64,000 nucleotides of DNA, taken from Litoditis marina (taxonomy: Eukaryota > Nematoda > Chromadorea > Rhabditida > Rhabditidae). Positions 1-12,500 of this stretch are shown here, in pieces; position 1 is the stretch's first letter, and every line of letters begins with the position of its first letter. A program made the position numbers and the translations under genes. Below the pieces are notes generated by a model. That model was not told where the DNA came from. It ran no database searches and saw only the letters and a list, made by a program, of their open reading frames with translations. Location of the stretch: assembly GCA_964036275.1 (NCBI GenBank), contig OZ038433.1:2664013-2728012 (forward strand), given 5' to 3'.

Positions 1-2304
1 CTCAACAAGTTAGATCACATTCGAAATTATTACTTTTCAGATTTCACACTAGAGCAGGAATAGAACTACCATAACGATGATGATTCCGTGTCACCGATTC
101 TGTTTCGATCTGTGTGAAAATCCAGAACGAGGTAATTTGTTTTTGCTGAACTAGCGATGGTGAGAGTTCGCGTAGGAAAGACGAGGAGTATGACATTGGG
201 ACAAAATTGTAATAAAAAGTATAACAAAACAAGGATAACTTAGGGAAAATGTTTTTGAGGGAATTCAAAAACTCAAGTGCGAAGTTATTTCTTACTTTTT
301 GCGATTGGTATCTGCTGTGTAATGCGATAACGCGACATGTCTGGTAATGAATAGAATTCACCTAAGACTTTAAGATAACTTTCCTGTAAGCTGTCAAATT
401 TTGTTCACAAACTGATTTCGAGTATATAAACAGCAATATGATTTCGGAATAATATGAATTAAATAACACATAAGTAAAATGAGTATCAGAAGAAACTGAT
501 TAGAATTGTACAAATCAAGTATAAAAAGAATTCAAAAAAAAAGGTTGCCAAACTACCCGTTTCCAAAACATTCACCGTGAACAAACTTGTTTTGGTAGTC
601 TTTGCATATCTATCAAATTTCCAGTAATACTTGTAAATGTACCAGTAAATTAGTTTGAGAAACTTTGGGAGAGCTGCGTAGAAAGGTCGGTCGGGCGAGC
701 CGAGTGCAACGTATCGGGACAGGCGCCACTGTTTCGCCGATTGAGTGTTCTTTGGTCAGACAGACACATACATCACCATCCCCCTTTAACGAAATTGCAG
801 TTTTAGAACATTCCATTGGAAAATGGCTTGATACCTTCTGCTCAAACAGTTATGAATCCTTTTTCAGCAATGTTTTCCAACGGTCGAACCACAACCACAG
901 TTGCCTGATTTTATTCGTGGACGGTTTTCGAAGTGAAGTAACTATAATAATCAAAATCTACATGTATTACATCTTTGCATGACTCAACTACTTCATGTCA
1001 ACTTTGTCGCTCTTTTTTGCGTGCTATCAATTTATAGAGTTGTAGTTTCATCTCAAGACACTATCCAATTAACGAAATTGACCAAACCAACGAGATCAGA
1101 CTACAAAAACAGTGGGATGGGCAACATACACTGTATGGACCTGCGATGGAAATAGCCAATCCGCCAACTGTTTCTAGTGTCAAAGATCAATATTTGTACG
1201 AATGCAAAGTGCACCCGAGCGGCCCGGTATCATCACGCCAGATAGCCATTCGATCAAAGGAAAACAGACATGCAATCGAGAACAAAACCAGGAACTGCTA
1301 GAATTCATTCAATGGAAAATGTACAAACAAAACACTCTCAAGAAAGCTTAGAGATCTACAATCCACGAATCTATGAAATATATATTACATATTGTCTTTA
1401 TTAATTTCAATCTAGCAACGACCTTAATATTATGATACCGAACAGAATAAGCAAGTGTGACGCACAAAGTCACCCAATATCACCTGTCAATAATTCTTGG
1501 AACTCTTTAACGAGTTCCCAGAACTCATCTATTTGAATTAGGGACGTAAATTTACTAATACAACTGCTCTACTTTGTATATATGCTTTGGTAATAAACAT
1601 TCTTGCTTAGAAAGCTCAAAGTTAAATTACAAGTTAAAATGCAAGAGGAAGCCGAAATTCATGACTAACCAAATCAGCAAGCGATTCTCATATTCCCCGA
1701 CTGGGCCTATGATTCAGTCACAATCAAAACATGTCGTCATTTTCAAAACATATTTTTGGTAGCAACTGGACGATTTTATGCGGAAACCAGCTGACTCGCT
1801 TCGACAAGTGCAGCACTAACCGCACTGCCGCATCTGGCAATTAGGAGGCCTAAATAGGCGATAGCTAGCGGCTTTCTGGGCAAGTACATTGGAAAAACCA
1901 ACCATACAATCATACACGTGTAATTTCACACTATACACTAACTGCAGTGATCTATGAGGCACCTCGATTAGGCGATCTATCAAGTACCCCCAAGCCCAGT
2001 AACCCACATATAATTTCCACCCGCGACCTCCCGCCTAAGAAAGTCTGTCATTTTCCGACAACTCTTGTATAACTAGAATTGGCGAGTGGATCTTAAAGCT
2101 GGGACCCTACTGTTGCCTATTTTAAACCAGCGGTACCTAATATCAGTAGGGTGTGACTATTCTTCAAAGCGTATCTCTATCTCGTCTTTTTTATCTAAAT
2201 AGGTCAAATTACATATAGGGGCTACCTTTTACCAGTTTCCCACAAAGGAAGCCCGTGTCTCAAATTATTCTGGCTATTTCGAAAAAGTTTGCCATGGTAT
2301 GGAT
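1..2304. other. Spacer downstream of MICU1, no recognised gene
   Basis: I see no exon with supporting splice sites or recognisable protein similarity. The stretch would include the 3' UTR of the minus-strand MICU1 gene. A somewhat GC-richer patch at about 665-800 is open in both directions but gives no protein I recognise. Near 2138-2160 lies a solo end of the CCAGTAAGGTGTGACTATTC repeat family that also occurs at 12.0, 14.0 and 40.6 kb. Confidence 0.5.
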
Positions 2305-5300
2305 CTAGTAGAAGGGAATGGGACTGGCGTGCACGGCCCTCTTGGCACAGACGGCCAGCGCGTCCACCAGACGGAAGAGGCCGGTGTCTTTCGGTCGCTC
2401 CAGACCGCGACGCAGCCGCCGACGCATCACGGCGATCATCTCATCGTTCGACAGGGTACCGTCCTGAACATGACACATTTGTAAACTGAAGAGTGTTATT
2501 TCGAACTAGGGTTACATATATTACATACATTTCAAATTTCGAAGTTTCAAGTTCAAGTTTCAGTCTCGCGTTTCGGAGTTTTAAGTTCAAAGTTTTCAAG
2601 TTTTCAGTCCAACTGGACACCCGCAAATTCGAGTTCGGCTATAGCAACCCTACACCAAGCGGGAGGACAATCTGTCAATGCACATCTAGAGTAGTACAAT
2701 ACTTGATCCCGAAATTATTCACTACGCCAAGGATTGGAAAAACACTCGACGACTAAGTTTTTGTTGAATGTGATTTTGGCTGAAAGCTATTGTCTAATAA
2801 AGTAAACTGGCTGGATTTTAGCAGTGTCAGCTACAACCGATAAATACTATGACATACCATGTTGTCGTCGAATAGTGTTATGACCACGTCAAGTACGTGA
2901 TCACTGAGATCCACCTTCGCTACCTTGCGACCAACTCTAAAACAACAGATGAACTGTTCGAAATATTATCACACACAGATATTCAACTCGAAGCTTACAC
3001 GCTCTACTTGTCAAACTCGTGAGCGCGTCCTTACATATTCCAGTGAAGTTATTCGAATAGTCGGAAAAACGGACTATTTTTTCGCCGAAAATGGGAAATT
3101 TTGTCTATTTTCGTTGCAAAAGCATTCATGTTTGCATGTTTGAAATTGCTCAGACCTTACTGATGTATGTGTCCTCACCGTTTTAGTAACGGTGATCCAA
3201 CCGAGAGTCCGGCCAATCGATGGAAATGAAGAGCCATGTCGACGTCTTCAATGTGGTAGAGGAATTGGAAGAAGGCGGCTGTCTACAAAGGAAAATTAAC
3301 TAAAGGTACAGTATGACCTGAGAATGGACTATTGAACACCTGATTACGTGTAAGTTGCATTTCGAGCTATAGTTAGGGAAGATTCCCATGTACTTTTACA
3401 ACTGATTAACAAAGTGAGGAACCCACTGCCGTAACTTTTACTTACTTTGGAAACTTTGAAAAAAAAAGATGAAATTCATGAACTAACATCTTTGAAGGTG
3501 ATTCCCTCGTCCCCCTTGAACTTCTTCTTCACTCTCTTCAACATGATTTTCTGGCGTTTCTCAGGAATCTATAAACAACGAGTAAATGATTGATCTGATA
3601 TACATTTCATACTTCGAGGGATTTTTGTACATTTCATACTTCGAGGGATGTTTGTATACTTCATACTTCGAGTTAGAACCGTAAATCGTAAGAGGTCTAG
3701 ATAATAATGTAACCCTGTGAGAACACCTATTATTTCACAGACCACAATAAATTGGAATCGAATTTGTCGTTATTATTTCCCTACACCCATGCAAGTACAT
3801 GCAGGTCTCATCTCCAATGTGCACCTTTAAATTGTACGGACAAACAAGCCAACAACCACCAATGAACTTGCCTTGCTGAACAAGTGAAATAATTCGTTAC
3901 TCTATTAACATCATTCTATTAACAATATTTATATATTTTTAGTGTTGTCTCAATAAGCGGTTTTACCTGAGCATGCATGAGCAAGAGCTGAGCGAAGCTA
4001 TCCTCGCTCACCAACCCATCTTTTCCATCTAACTCGTCTCTGCGCGAGAACTCCATTTTCAGAATGTCATCATGTAACGATTTCTGAAGATTATCTCATA
4101 ATCAAAGCAGAATTGTTTAATTGGTCGAATGGTTAGTGTTAGGCTGTCGCTTCACTCGACCTGAGTTTCTACCCCCGCGGAACCTATATGGCGGAATATA
4201 AGAGCTGTTAATGAATCCCACCCATGTAGACCCATGCCTATCTTCACCGTCTACAGATAGTTATACGGTTATTGTGTGTAAATGTATAATCTACTGATCG
4301 ACTCAAACACGGTGGAATCATTTGCTCTATGAAACGGCTATGATAGTATAAATATAGTTTGCATACGAATAATAATTTTCTCCATGAAGAGATGTCAACT
4401 CTTGTTGCTCAAAGATGCATGATGTTGCGAAACTGACCTGAAATTCGAGAAACTTCTCGCCCGACAACTTTCCTTCTCTATCCCTGCCAAAGAAGTAGGT
4501 TTCGAGGGCCGAGTTGGTTTCCACCCGGAACGAGGAATTCGGCGTCACGTGATCGCGGTGCCGTTGACCCACCGTCGTTTGAGACATAATCAGCTGCTGA
4601 AACAAACAAAGTCCAGAAAAGAAAAATTGAGCTGTCACTAAATCCATCGCGTATTTCCGCATACTGTATAATTTATGTGGGTTTATGTGTAGTTTGATCC
4701 CTCACATTTCAGTAAAAACTCCTCAATTATGGTGTGCATCGAGATCAATGTACAACAAAGATTTGATCACTCCCTATGATCTCCTTCGCGACAGACGGGT
4801 GTTGTACAATATCCAGTCGGCTGACAATATTCGAAATTGCAAAAACGCATACGTAAGACGAACTATACCTGAACTTTCTTGAACTCCTCGTGATCGAGAG
4901 CGCCATCTCCATTGATATCGAAAATTTTGAAGGCCAGTTCGAAATCGTTGGGTGAAGCTGAAAAAGTTTCACTTCAAAAGTTGATGTGATTCCCTTATTC
5001 ACAAATTCACATACAGTGTAAAAATTTGTCGTTTTCTGTCAATTAAACAGACAGCTGGTACCAACACCACACAGAGAACGCAACCATAAACACAACAACA
5101 GAAAGGACAATGGGCGCAGCAACTGTTTAACAAGAATCCCCCAAAGAGTTCAAATCCATCTCGTCATCTCGGTCTCGCCACTCTATCGCCCCAGACAGGA
5201 AAGCAGCTAAATCCGTACTTTTGATATAAACAAAAGAGATTAATGAATCCACGAGATCAGATGTCGCCAAGTCACAAGAAATTAGCATAACAACAAAAGA

Positions 5301-8300
5301 GATTAATGAATCCATGAGAACAGATGTCGTCAAGTCACAAGAAGTTAGCATAACAACCCGAAATAGCTCGAAAGTACAGAAAAACACGTCATACGAAAGA
5401 CAGTATAAAAGGAGCTTCTAGGGAACTACAGGCGTTTTTCGGTGAGGCCACCCCGTCTCCCACTCTACACTACGCATCTTCTCTTTATTCTGTTTTCAAC
5501 CAGATCTGGGTTCGATCCCTACTCGCCGCGGTATATATTTGGCATACCGCATGAGCATGAGCTGGTAACAAAGCTCACTCATGCCTATATTCACCCCCTC
5601 TACGGACAGTTCATCTACGGTTGATATTGATATTATGTAAAATAAAGATTCACAATAAAGTGACTAAACGGATGGAATAGGTCGTTCACAAACTTATTAT
5701 TATTCATTAACCCCCTCCTTCCCGACAGAACGATCGCTCCGTACCCCTGCTTCGATGTACTTTTCTACCTTCTGTTTTTTTATCTGGCTACTTCAACAAA
5801 TCTGATACTTTAAATTTACTACTCCGTTCGATCACCTGACAGTTAGAAGTTAAAACCGCTACACCCATATATAGATACCCAAGTAGTTTCGTCCTGGTAT
5901 CCTACAGTATCCAGCTGGATCAGGCCACGCTTGTTCCCAAGAAAAAAAGGAAACCTAGCCAGAGAGAAGAATCCGCAAAATATTACAACAACTTTCAGGA
6001 TGAACTGAGTCTCGCCACGACAAAAGTTCAGCAAAAATCGTACATTTTGAAAAAAAAAAAACGGAAAGAATCCACAAGATCGGAAAAAGTTGCCGTAGAG
6101 CCGGAGATCACAAGAGAGAAGATCACTACGCCAAATGAGCGTGTCTGCCTAATAATAACGCACCACCTCCACTACACATTCATACATAATTCTACCGTGC
6201 AATTTGGGTCAAACTACTATTATTCCAACACTAATCATCTAGTGGAACCATTGCAAATGCAGTATTGTTGTATTTCGTGATAACACTTTAGGTTCTCTCT
6301 TCAAACAAAGTATGGAACTCACTTGATAACAGTGTCATCAGGAACAAGTAGTCACTGAAACTGATCAGTCCATTTTCACCGAGTTTATAGAAAATACTCG
6401 AAGTATCCGAGAACTTGTGACGATACTTCTGCAATAATCACAAGTTGGAATAATAGAATATATCGCAAGAGTCCGAGATAGCATTCGGCAGCCAATCTCA
6501 TTCATATATCTCGAATTTTGCACTCTACAGTGAAGGTTGGCAGACCATTTATGCAAATCCCAATAAACCACGAAAATTGCGACCACATACATTGATATAC
6601 CTATCGATTTGAAATGAGACGAAAGATGTTACCGAACAACAAGAAATTTCATAATTACACTAGAAAACTCAACGAACCTCCGGTTGGTACACTTTGAAAC
6701 TATCGAGACCTAACTTCCTGGGCTGCATAACTCCAGGGGTGAAGGATCGAAGAAAGTCCTCGGGGGTCATGTACACTTCGAAATTACGACCGCTTTCGTC
6801 GTCTTTGTCCAATACCTGATCATAATAGAGTGAACAAATATCGGAACTGCATACATAGGGGTAAGTTAGTGAAAAGGAGGAACCTGTTGGTCTTTTCAGC
6901 TCGGTTTGTAGTTCGATCTCCCGTTTTATAACTGTAATCTGCAGTCCCTGTTATGTGAACAGATCAAACTAAACTACAGAGTTGGACCCAAACATCCAAA
7001 ATTTAGTAAACAAGAACCAAGCCCTGCTAGCTCATACTGACATATTTTGCTCGGTAATATATCGACATATAACACTATTGTGATCAATGATCATGACAGA
7101 GGCAAGGCAAAACTCTTTTTATTTCTGAAATGAGCCCTGATCAAACTACAAACACATCAAAACAAGGCTATATAAACTAGGCCTTCCTGAAGCGCTACAT
7201 AATCTAAAACATACCTTGAGCGTAGCAAAATATCTGAATATCTTGTCGGGAGTAGAGTAGAGTCGGAGTCGATCTTCATACTGAATGATTCGTCGCTCAC
7301 GAAAACCCATCTTCTTCTTCTTGGGCTTTTTCACTTGAGAACCAGAATCATCGTGCTGAAAGCACAAACTGATAAACCCATAAACTGCAGACATTTGTTT
7401 AATTGGAACAAACTTTATATTTGATAATTTCAACTGATAACTGGTTTTTCATAGACATTACTCGCACCCGAATCCAATCAATTCCTAGAAGATATATGCT
7501 TTCCACCAACCTCAGAGTCTGATTCTTCTGATTCTGAACTTGTGTCCGAACTTGACTCAACCAATTGCGAAGCTTCTGGTCTTAAAGATTTCGTGGCTTC
7601 TTGGACTTTTTCACCCACCCTGTAAATGATACAATGTAGCTAACTTTTCCAACCCGATCTCAACTTCCAGTTTTCACTTGTTTAATGCATTTGCATTCAA
7701 TTTCCATGTTTTTACATTTAAGTTGGAAAGAAATGGTTTCGTCCAGTGTAACCTAGAGAAGAATGAAGAGTGTGGTGAGGGACACATATTGTAACCTTTC
7801 TTCAACCACATAGTAACCGCGCATTTCTCACGAAAGGTGTTTTCAAAACGGTTACAAAGCGGTTACTGGTTAATTGAAACCCGGTTCATGGTTAACTAAT
7901 GCGGTTCCGGTTCCTAGCAAAACCAGCCATATAAAGAAAAAACCACAATGAGAAGTGACTTACCACTCATAGTCCCAGCACATGATGAATATGAGACCGA
8001 ACACGATGTAATAGTTGAACTTGTATAACTTCCTCATCGGTGGCCAGATGTAGGGTCTGTGTTGATAGACAGACGAGGAGTAATCAGAGTATCCCGTACC
8101 ACTTTTCCTGAAATCCATTAATCGTTAAACGTTGATTCTTTCATTTTCAGCATTCGAGTTGCTCTTACGTTTACATACCTAAGCAGATGTCATTCGATTT
8201 TGATTGTCCTTTTCGCTACAACCAACTAAATATGTTTTTGTGTTTAAGTAGTACACATCATCCAAAAACTTGTCGCGTCGAAACTAGCGAACAGAATAGA

Positions 8301-9030
8301 ATGATTGCAACTCACCTATCGGTATAGTGCCATATACTTTTCTTCTCCTTCCGTATCCCACCCAACATTGTATACGACTTCAAAGGATCCACCGCCTTCA
8401 CGTCCACCTGAAAAAAAAAAACGAGAAAAGTAGGTACTACTGTGATCGAGAGATCATACCATTTTACAATCTCGTTATCGTTTCAGCGAGACAAACGGGT
8501 GAATTCTATATCTAACCGGGTTTTCAGGTAACCTAACCCTTTTTTGGTAACCTATTTTTCAGGTTGCCTCAGTAGGTAACCGGTTGGTAACCTAAAATGA
8601 AAAACCGGTTACCTCTTTTTCTAACGCAAAACGTGGTTTTTACCGTTAGTTTGAACGTTAACCGGATTTTAGTTTCAGGTTACTTCCAGGTTACCTACAA
8701 GGTAACCTGAAAAAGAGGTTACCAAAAAAGGGTTAGGTTACCTAAAAACCCGGTTAGTTGTAGAATTGGCCAGACAAACGAGCTAGCGCTCGAGCGTCGC
8801 CCTCGAGAAATAAACCTAGATTATTCGAATATGAGCACCAAGAGAAAGTTATGCATCTCAAAACTGAAACTCTCATAAGGTTTAGTCATCCAGATCAGAC
8901 TTTGACATACCTTCATAGTTTCCGTCGTTGGAGCCTTTGACGATAGAAGACGCAGACTAGAGCAGTACGTTTGAACCAGCAACCGTCGATGAGCGAACAC
9001 AGATCCATTTAATACCAAGTGACGTGACAT
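2305..9030 (-). CDS. MICU1: MICU1, mitochondrial calcium uptake protein 1 (14 exons, 545 aa)
   Basis: EF-hand gatekeeper of the mitochondrial calcium uniporter in the intermembrane space. Exons, 5' to 3': 9030-8911, 8407-8316, 8107-7964, 7619-7511, 7355-7215, 6815-6678, 6428-6323, 4957-4869, 4596-4438, 4083-3967, 3568-3488, 3282-3179, 2936-2858, 2463-2305; they sum to 1638 nt with no internal stop. Residues 1-35 form an Arg-rich, acid-free presequence and about 100-116 a membrane helix. An Asp/Glu/Ser-rich stretch precedes the polybasic [14 protein letters not shown] segment typical of MICU1 rather than MICU2. EF-hand loops are [12 protein letters not shown] (297-308) and [12 protein letters not shown] (490-501), both with Asp/Asn/Asp and Glu12 ligands; an intron splits the second loop. 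Cys532 matches the Cys that links MICU1 to MICU2. The 545 aa exceed the usual 470-480, mainly at the N-terminus. An in-frame ATG at 9069 would add 13 residues. Identity is very secure; exact start less so. Confidence 0.95.
2507..2652. mobile_element. Decayed TAGGGTT...AACCCTA hAT-like element
   Basis: The ends TAGGGTTA and AGCAACCCTA match the termini of the complete elements at 44.6 and 55.4 kb. The interior is a degenerate run of TTTCAAGTTC and TTCGAG words. No matching 8-bp target duplication remains. It lies in the last MICU1 intron, 44 nt from the final exon. Confidence 0.45.
4110..4290 (+). mobile_element. tRNA-derived SINE-like repeat, copy 1
   Basis: It starts with a tRNA-like A box (TTGGTCGAATGGTTAGTG) followed by a degenerate B box. 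It then shares CATGCCTATCTTCACC, CTCTAC-GA-AGTT and TACGGTT blocks with the copy near 5.43-5.66 kb. It lies in MICU1 intron 9. Ends are approximate. Confidence 0.45.
4690..4775 (+). repeat. TGTAGTTTGATCC interspersed repeat, copy 1
   Basis: It carries the core TGTAGTTTGATCC, then ATTATGGTGTGCATCGAG and a CAACAAAGATTTGATCAC end, matching copies at 39.1, 58.4 and 63.8 kb. It lies in a MICU1 intron. Confidence 0.45.
5430..5660 (+). mobile_element. tRNA-derived SINE-like repeat, copy 2
   Basis: It contains a perfect B-box-like GGGTTCGATCCC and the downstream body blocks shared with the 4.1-kb copy (CATGCCTATATTCACC, CTCTACGGACAGTT, TACGGTTGATATTG). It ends in an A-rich TAAAATAAAG stretch, as SINE 3' ends often do. 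It lies in MICU1 intron 7. Confidence 0.45.
8498..8771. mobile_element. CCGGTTACC foldback element, complete copy
   Basis: A 274-bp inverted-repeat element in MICU1 intron 1. The left arm GGTGAATTCTATATCTAACC pairs with the right arm GGTTAGTTGTAGAATTGGCC. GGTTACC/GGTAACC words fill the interior. It is flanked by a perfect 9-bp direct repeat AGACAAACG (8489-8497 and 8772-8780), read as the target-site duplication. It has no coding capacity, so it is non-autonomous. A 9-bp duplication suggests a Mutator-like element; hAT (8 bp) is the alternative. Confidence 0.75.
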
Positions 9031-9599
9031 TTCCGTACAGTATAATTTATCAGCAAAATTTTGAATCACTCTTTTTAAAATAAGGTAAGTGACAGCCGGA
9101 TCGTCTGCTCGAAAATTAGGTACGTTGCACGACCGACATTTTCAGCCCGACGAACGCTGCTTCTATTTTTTTTTGAATATTCAAACAAATTAACTATTTT
9201 GATTGTTTATTGTCAATTTTATTGATTCGTTTGTCTGTTCCCTATACCAGTCATCTTTGTACTTGTGTAGCGATCGTGTCCTCATGAAGACGACACGATC
9301 ACTAGGTTCATGAATTCATGTTGTGAAGTTTGGAAAAAGCTGGGATTGTTTATTTTATCTGATAACCATATTTTGTGATTTGTTTCTATCGTTATCGAGC
9401 AATCGTATTCTGGCATAGTACGTAACCTATACAGTCAACATTTGCTTGTTTCACAGTAGTTTCTCAAGTTCTAGGTACATAACTACATTATAGATGTTAC
9501 CAGTGGTTTTCATTTTTTTTAGGGAAGCTGTTGCGCTTTGTGGAACAAGGGTATCTTTTGGTACTGCGATTTCTCTCCGGAATAGTTCATTCCTTGGCA
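9031..9599. promoter_or_regulatory. Divergent promoter region between MICU1 and KLHDC10
   Basis: The two start codons are only 569 bp apart and head to head, so both promoters should lie here. It contains an exact 9-bp inverted repeat, GATCGTGTC (9272-9280) and GACACGATC (9292-9300). It also holds a pyrimidine-rich AG at 9521-9522 that could receive a 5'-UTR intron or a spliced leader for KLHDC10. I see no clear TATA box. Confidence 0.5.
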
Positions 9600-12500
9600 A
9601 TGGCAGCACCGTTCCTCGGCATAGGCGACATGAATATCGACAACGAAGATGGCACTGTTCGGAAGGTAGGATTTAGACCTAGTTTCGCTTGTTTATTCTA
9701 TAATGTCTTGACCTTTTTGTACATGTTTGTTGCCTACTCCGCTTACCTGATGGATGATTAGAACAACAACAGCTTTTATGGCTAAGAACGCTCAGCAGCC
9801 AAACATTGAGTTACGCACAATTCAACAATGATTAGTTAAATCGCCCGTTGTGGTTTTTGCCACTGAAACTGATACACAAAACACATACTGAAATTGTTAT
9901 GGTTCACATAGTGGTTTCAATCATTCACACACTAGGGAGCCGGACCAGTCCCTTTATGGCCTGTTAGAGACATTAATTTCTAGAGCTTCCCGTCTGAGGA
10001 AAACGGGTAATGCGTGACCGTGATACACATTCTGCTATTCTCTGATGAAAGTTCGCAAAACTCTAAGGATAAAGCATCACAATGTTAACTCATGTACTAA
10101 ATTTTGTGTTTATTATTTGTTTCATCCATTTGCAGCGGGGCGTCGAAGCTGACAATCTCATGATGTTTCACGTAGTGGCCGGTGATGAGGGTTATGACGA
10201 GGATGAAGAAGAAATGCCTGAGCACTGTGAGTAACATGTAAAATATCAAATTCAAGGATAGAAGTGTTTATCATGGTTTCTCTTTGAGGAAAACAATATT
10301 TTCACATCTCCAAAATCGGGTTTGTCTGGTATGTATTGTAAAAAAGAACCTCAACAAAAGCCACAAACAGTGAAATATATATGTAACCGGGTTTTTTGGT
10401 AACCTATTTTCCCGGTTACCTCATTAGGTAACCGCCAACCGGTGGGTAACCAAAAATGAAAAACAGGTTACATGTTTCTCTGACGCAGGATACCGTTGGT
10501 TTGTACGGTAACCGAAAGTTTTCCAGCAGATCCATCTGATGTGTACATAGCAGTTTAGCGTTCATAGGTACATATGGCAAATTTACTCTGATTCGCTTGG
10601 GTGAAATGAAAATTCGCAAGACCTCTCATTTTGAATTCATTCATTTCAGACACCGGACCCGATTGTCGTAGTGGTCACCGCATTTTTGTAACGGAAGACT
10701 ATTTGTACGCCATTGGTGGCTATGAAAGAAATTTAACCAGACACGAGGGAATTATATATCGAGATGTAGGTTTATTAATAATTCATAGTCTTTATAAATA
10801 TTTTATAAGTTATACTTATATTAACGTATAGTGAATCGAGCACGAATCAACATTTTTGCCATGAACAGTACCGCTTGATTGTTGGGGGAAAACTGTTGTA
10901 CGAGCAGTATTCTTGTCGGAAGTAACGAATCTCTAAAACTATATAACTATATTATAACTTGGTTCCAGATGTGGCGCTTCAATTTATTGACTCGAAAGTG
11001 GACCGAGATGAGTCTTCAGCAGCAGAGTAGTTTTCCGACTGCGCTAGCGTCTTTCGCTCGTGAGTATCAGAAGTTCCTTATATTTTTATAATAATCAAAA
11101 TCTCCAATCTCGAAGAGAGAAAGTGTTAGCAAATGTAAAGTTTGATCACCTAATTGTTGGGTTTCTTTTGTTTGAATAGCTATAGCTGCCAGCGGTTCGA
11201 TTTCAGTGTTTACGTCGTATTTCATTCTCATACATTAGCTTACTTTTCTGATTGAGTCAACTTTGATGCCGAAATATTATAGATTTCGACCTTTATTCAG
11301 TTTTGAATACATAATACTGTTTTTCCAATCAATAGAAGCCTAATTTTACAAACTGCTTTCTTCCAGAAACCTGATCTTTCAAGATGGACTTTCTCTAGAA
11401 AATTCAGCTGCGGCCGTATCCACCAATTATGTTTACCTCTCCCGGGACTGTTTTTAGGCTCCCGGGAGCAGAATCTCAACCAAATTTGCTCTCCCCGGAA
11501 AAATTATTGGTGGATACGGCCACTGTGGCTTATGTATATAGTATGGTATGATATTGCATGTTCAGTGGCCCAGCTGTACCCCTATTCGTCCGAGTTGATT
11601 GTACACGGTGGAACGGCTCTTCCCTTCGGGGTCGCCTCCTCCTCCAATACATATCTGTTGTCGGTGGATCCGGTCAGGAATACCGTCCATTCCAAGTTGA
11701 TTCCCGTAGAGGGCCAAGTCCGACGGATGTACGGACATGTGAGTCATCTCCTTAGTTTCGGTTATAGTTTATTTCATTCCCACTGAGACCCATTGGAATG
11801 GTGCCAAGATGTTCAGATGACTATTTCTCAGAGGAGAAATGAGCATGTTAAAGATGTTTTCCATTTACACGTTCTTATGGAACTGATTAACCGCTAACAG
11901 AGATTTGCAGCTTTTAGAAAAACTCGAAAGTGGTGAAAAATAGCTTGGAATATTCATTGCATGCTGCCAAGTCTCAGTAGGAATGAGCGGAACTATACAA
12001 ATATACTCGCTGTAAGATCAAATACCAGTAAGGTGTGACTATTCTGCAATAAGGAATTGGGAATCCTTTTTCATTTAGTGAGATCGTGGAGGAGAGATTT
12101 CAAACATGAACGAGCCCGAAAAGGCAAAAAGACAAGAAGTTGGGGAAAGAGAGTTGGTTGCAGCTCATCTGAATATCTAACTGGAAGTATTCTGTTCCGA
12201 AAGTTTTCAAATTGTTGGTGTTCCTCTGGATATAAATCAAAAAGTCTTTCTTGTTAGTGCTCGAAAAGACAATTAGTTGTTGTAATTCTTGGTTCCCTGA
12301 ATTTCCAATTGTGGCAGGCGCTGGTACGTGGAAGTGGTCCATCGGAATCTCCCAAGTTTTATGCCGTTGGGGGTACATCCGGACAGCATTTCTTCCTAGA
12401 TGTGGACTGTCTCAAAATTGAGAAGGACACTTGGAGTTGGACCAAAGAGGGTGTTCAGGTATGCTTTGCCTTCTCATTTATTTCTGACTTTTGACTCTGA

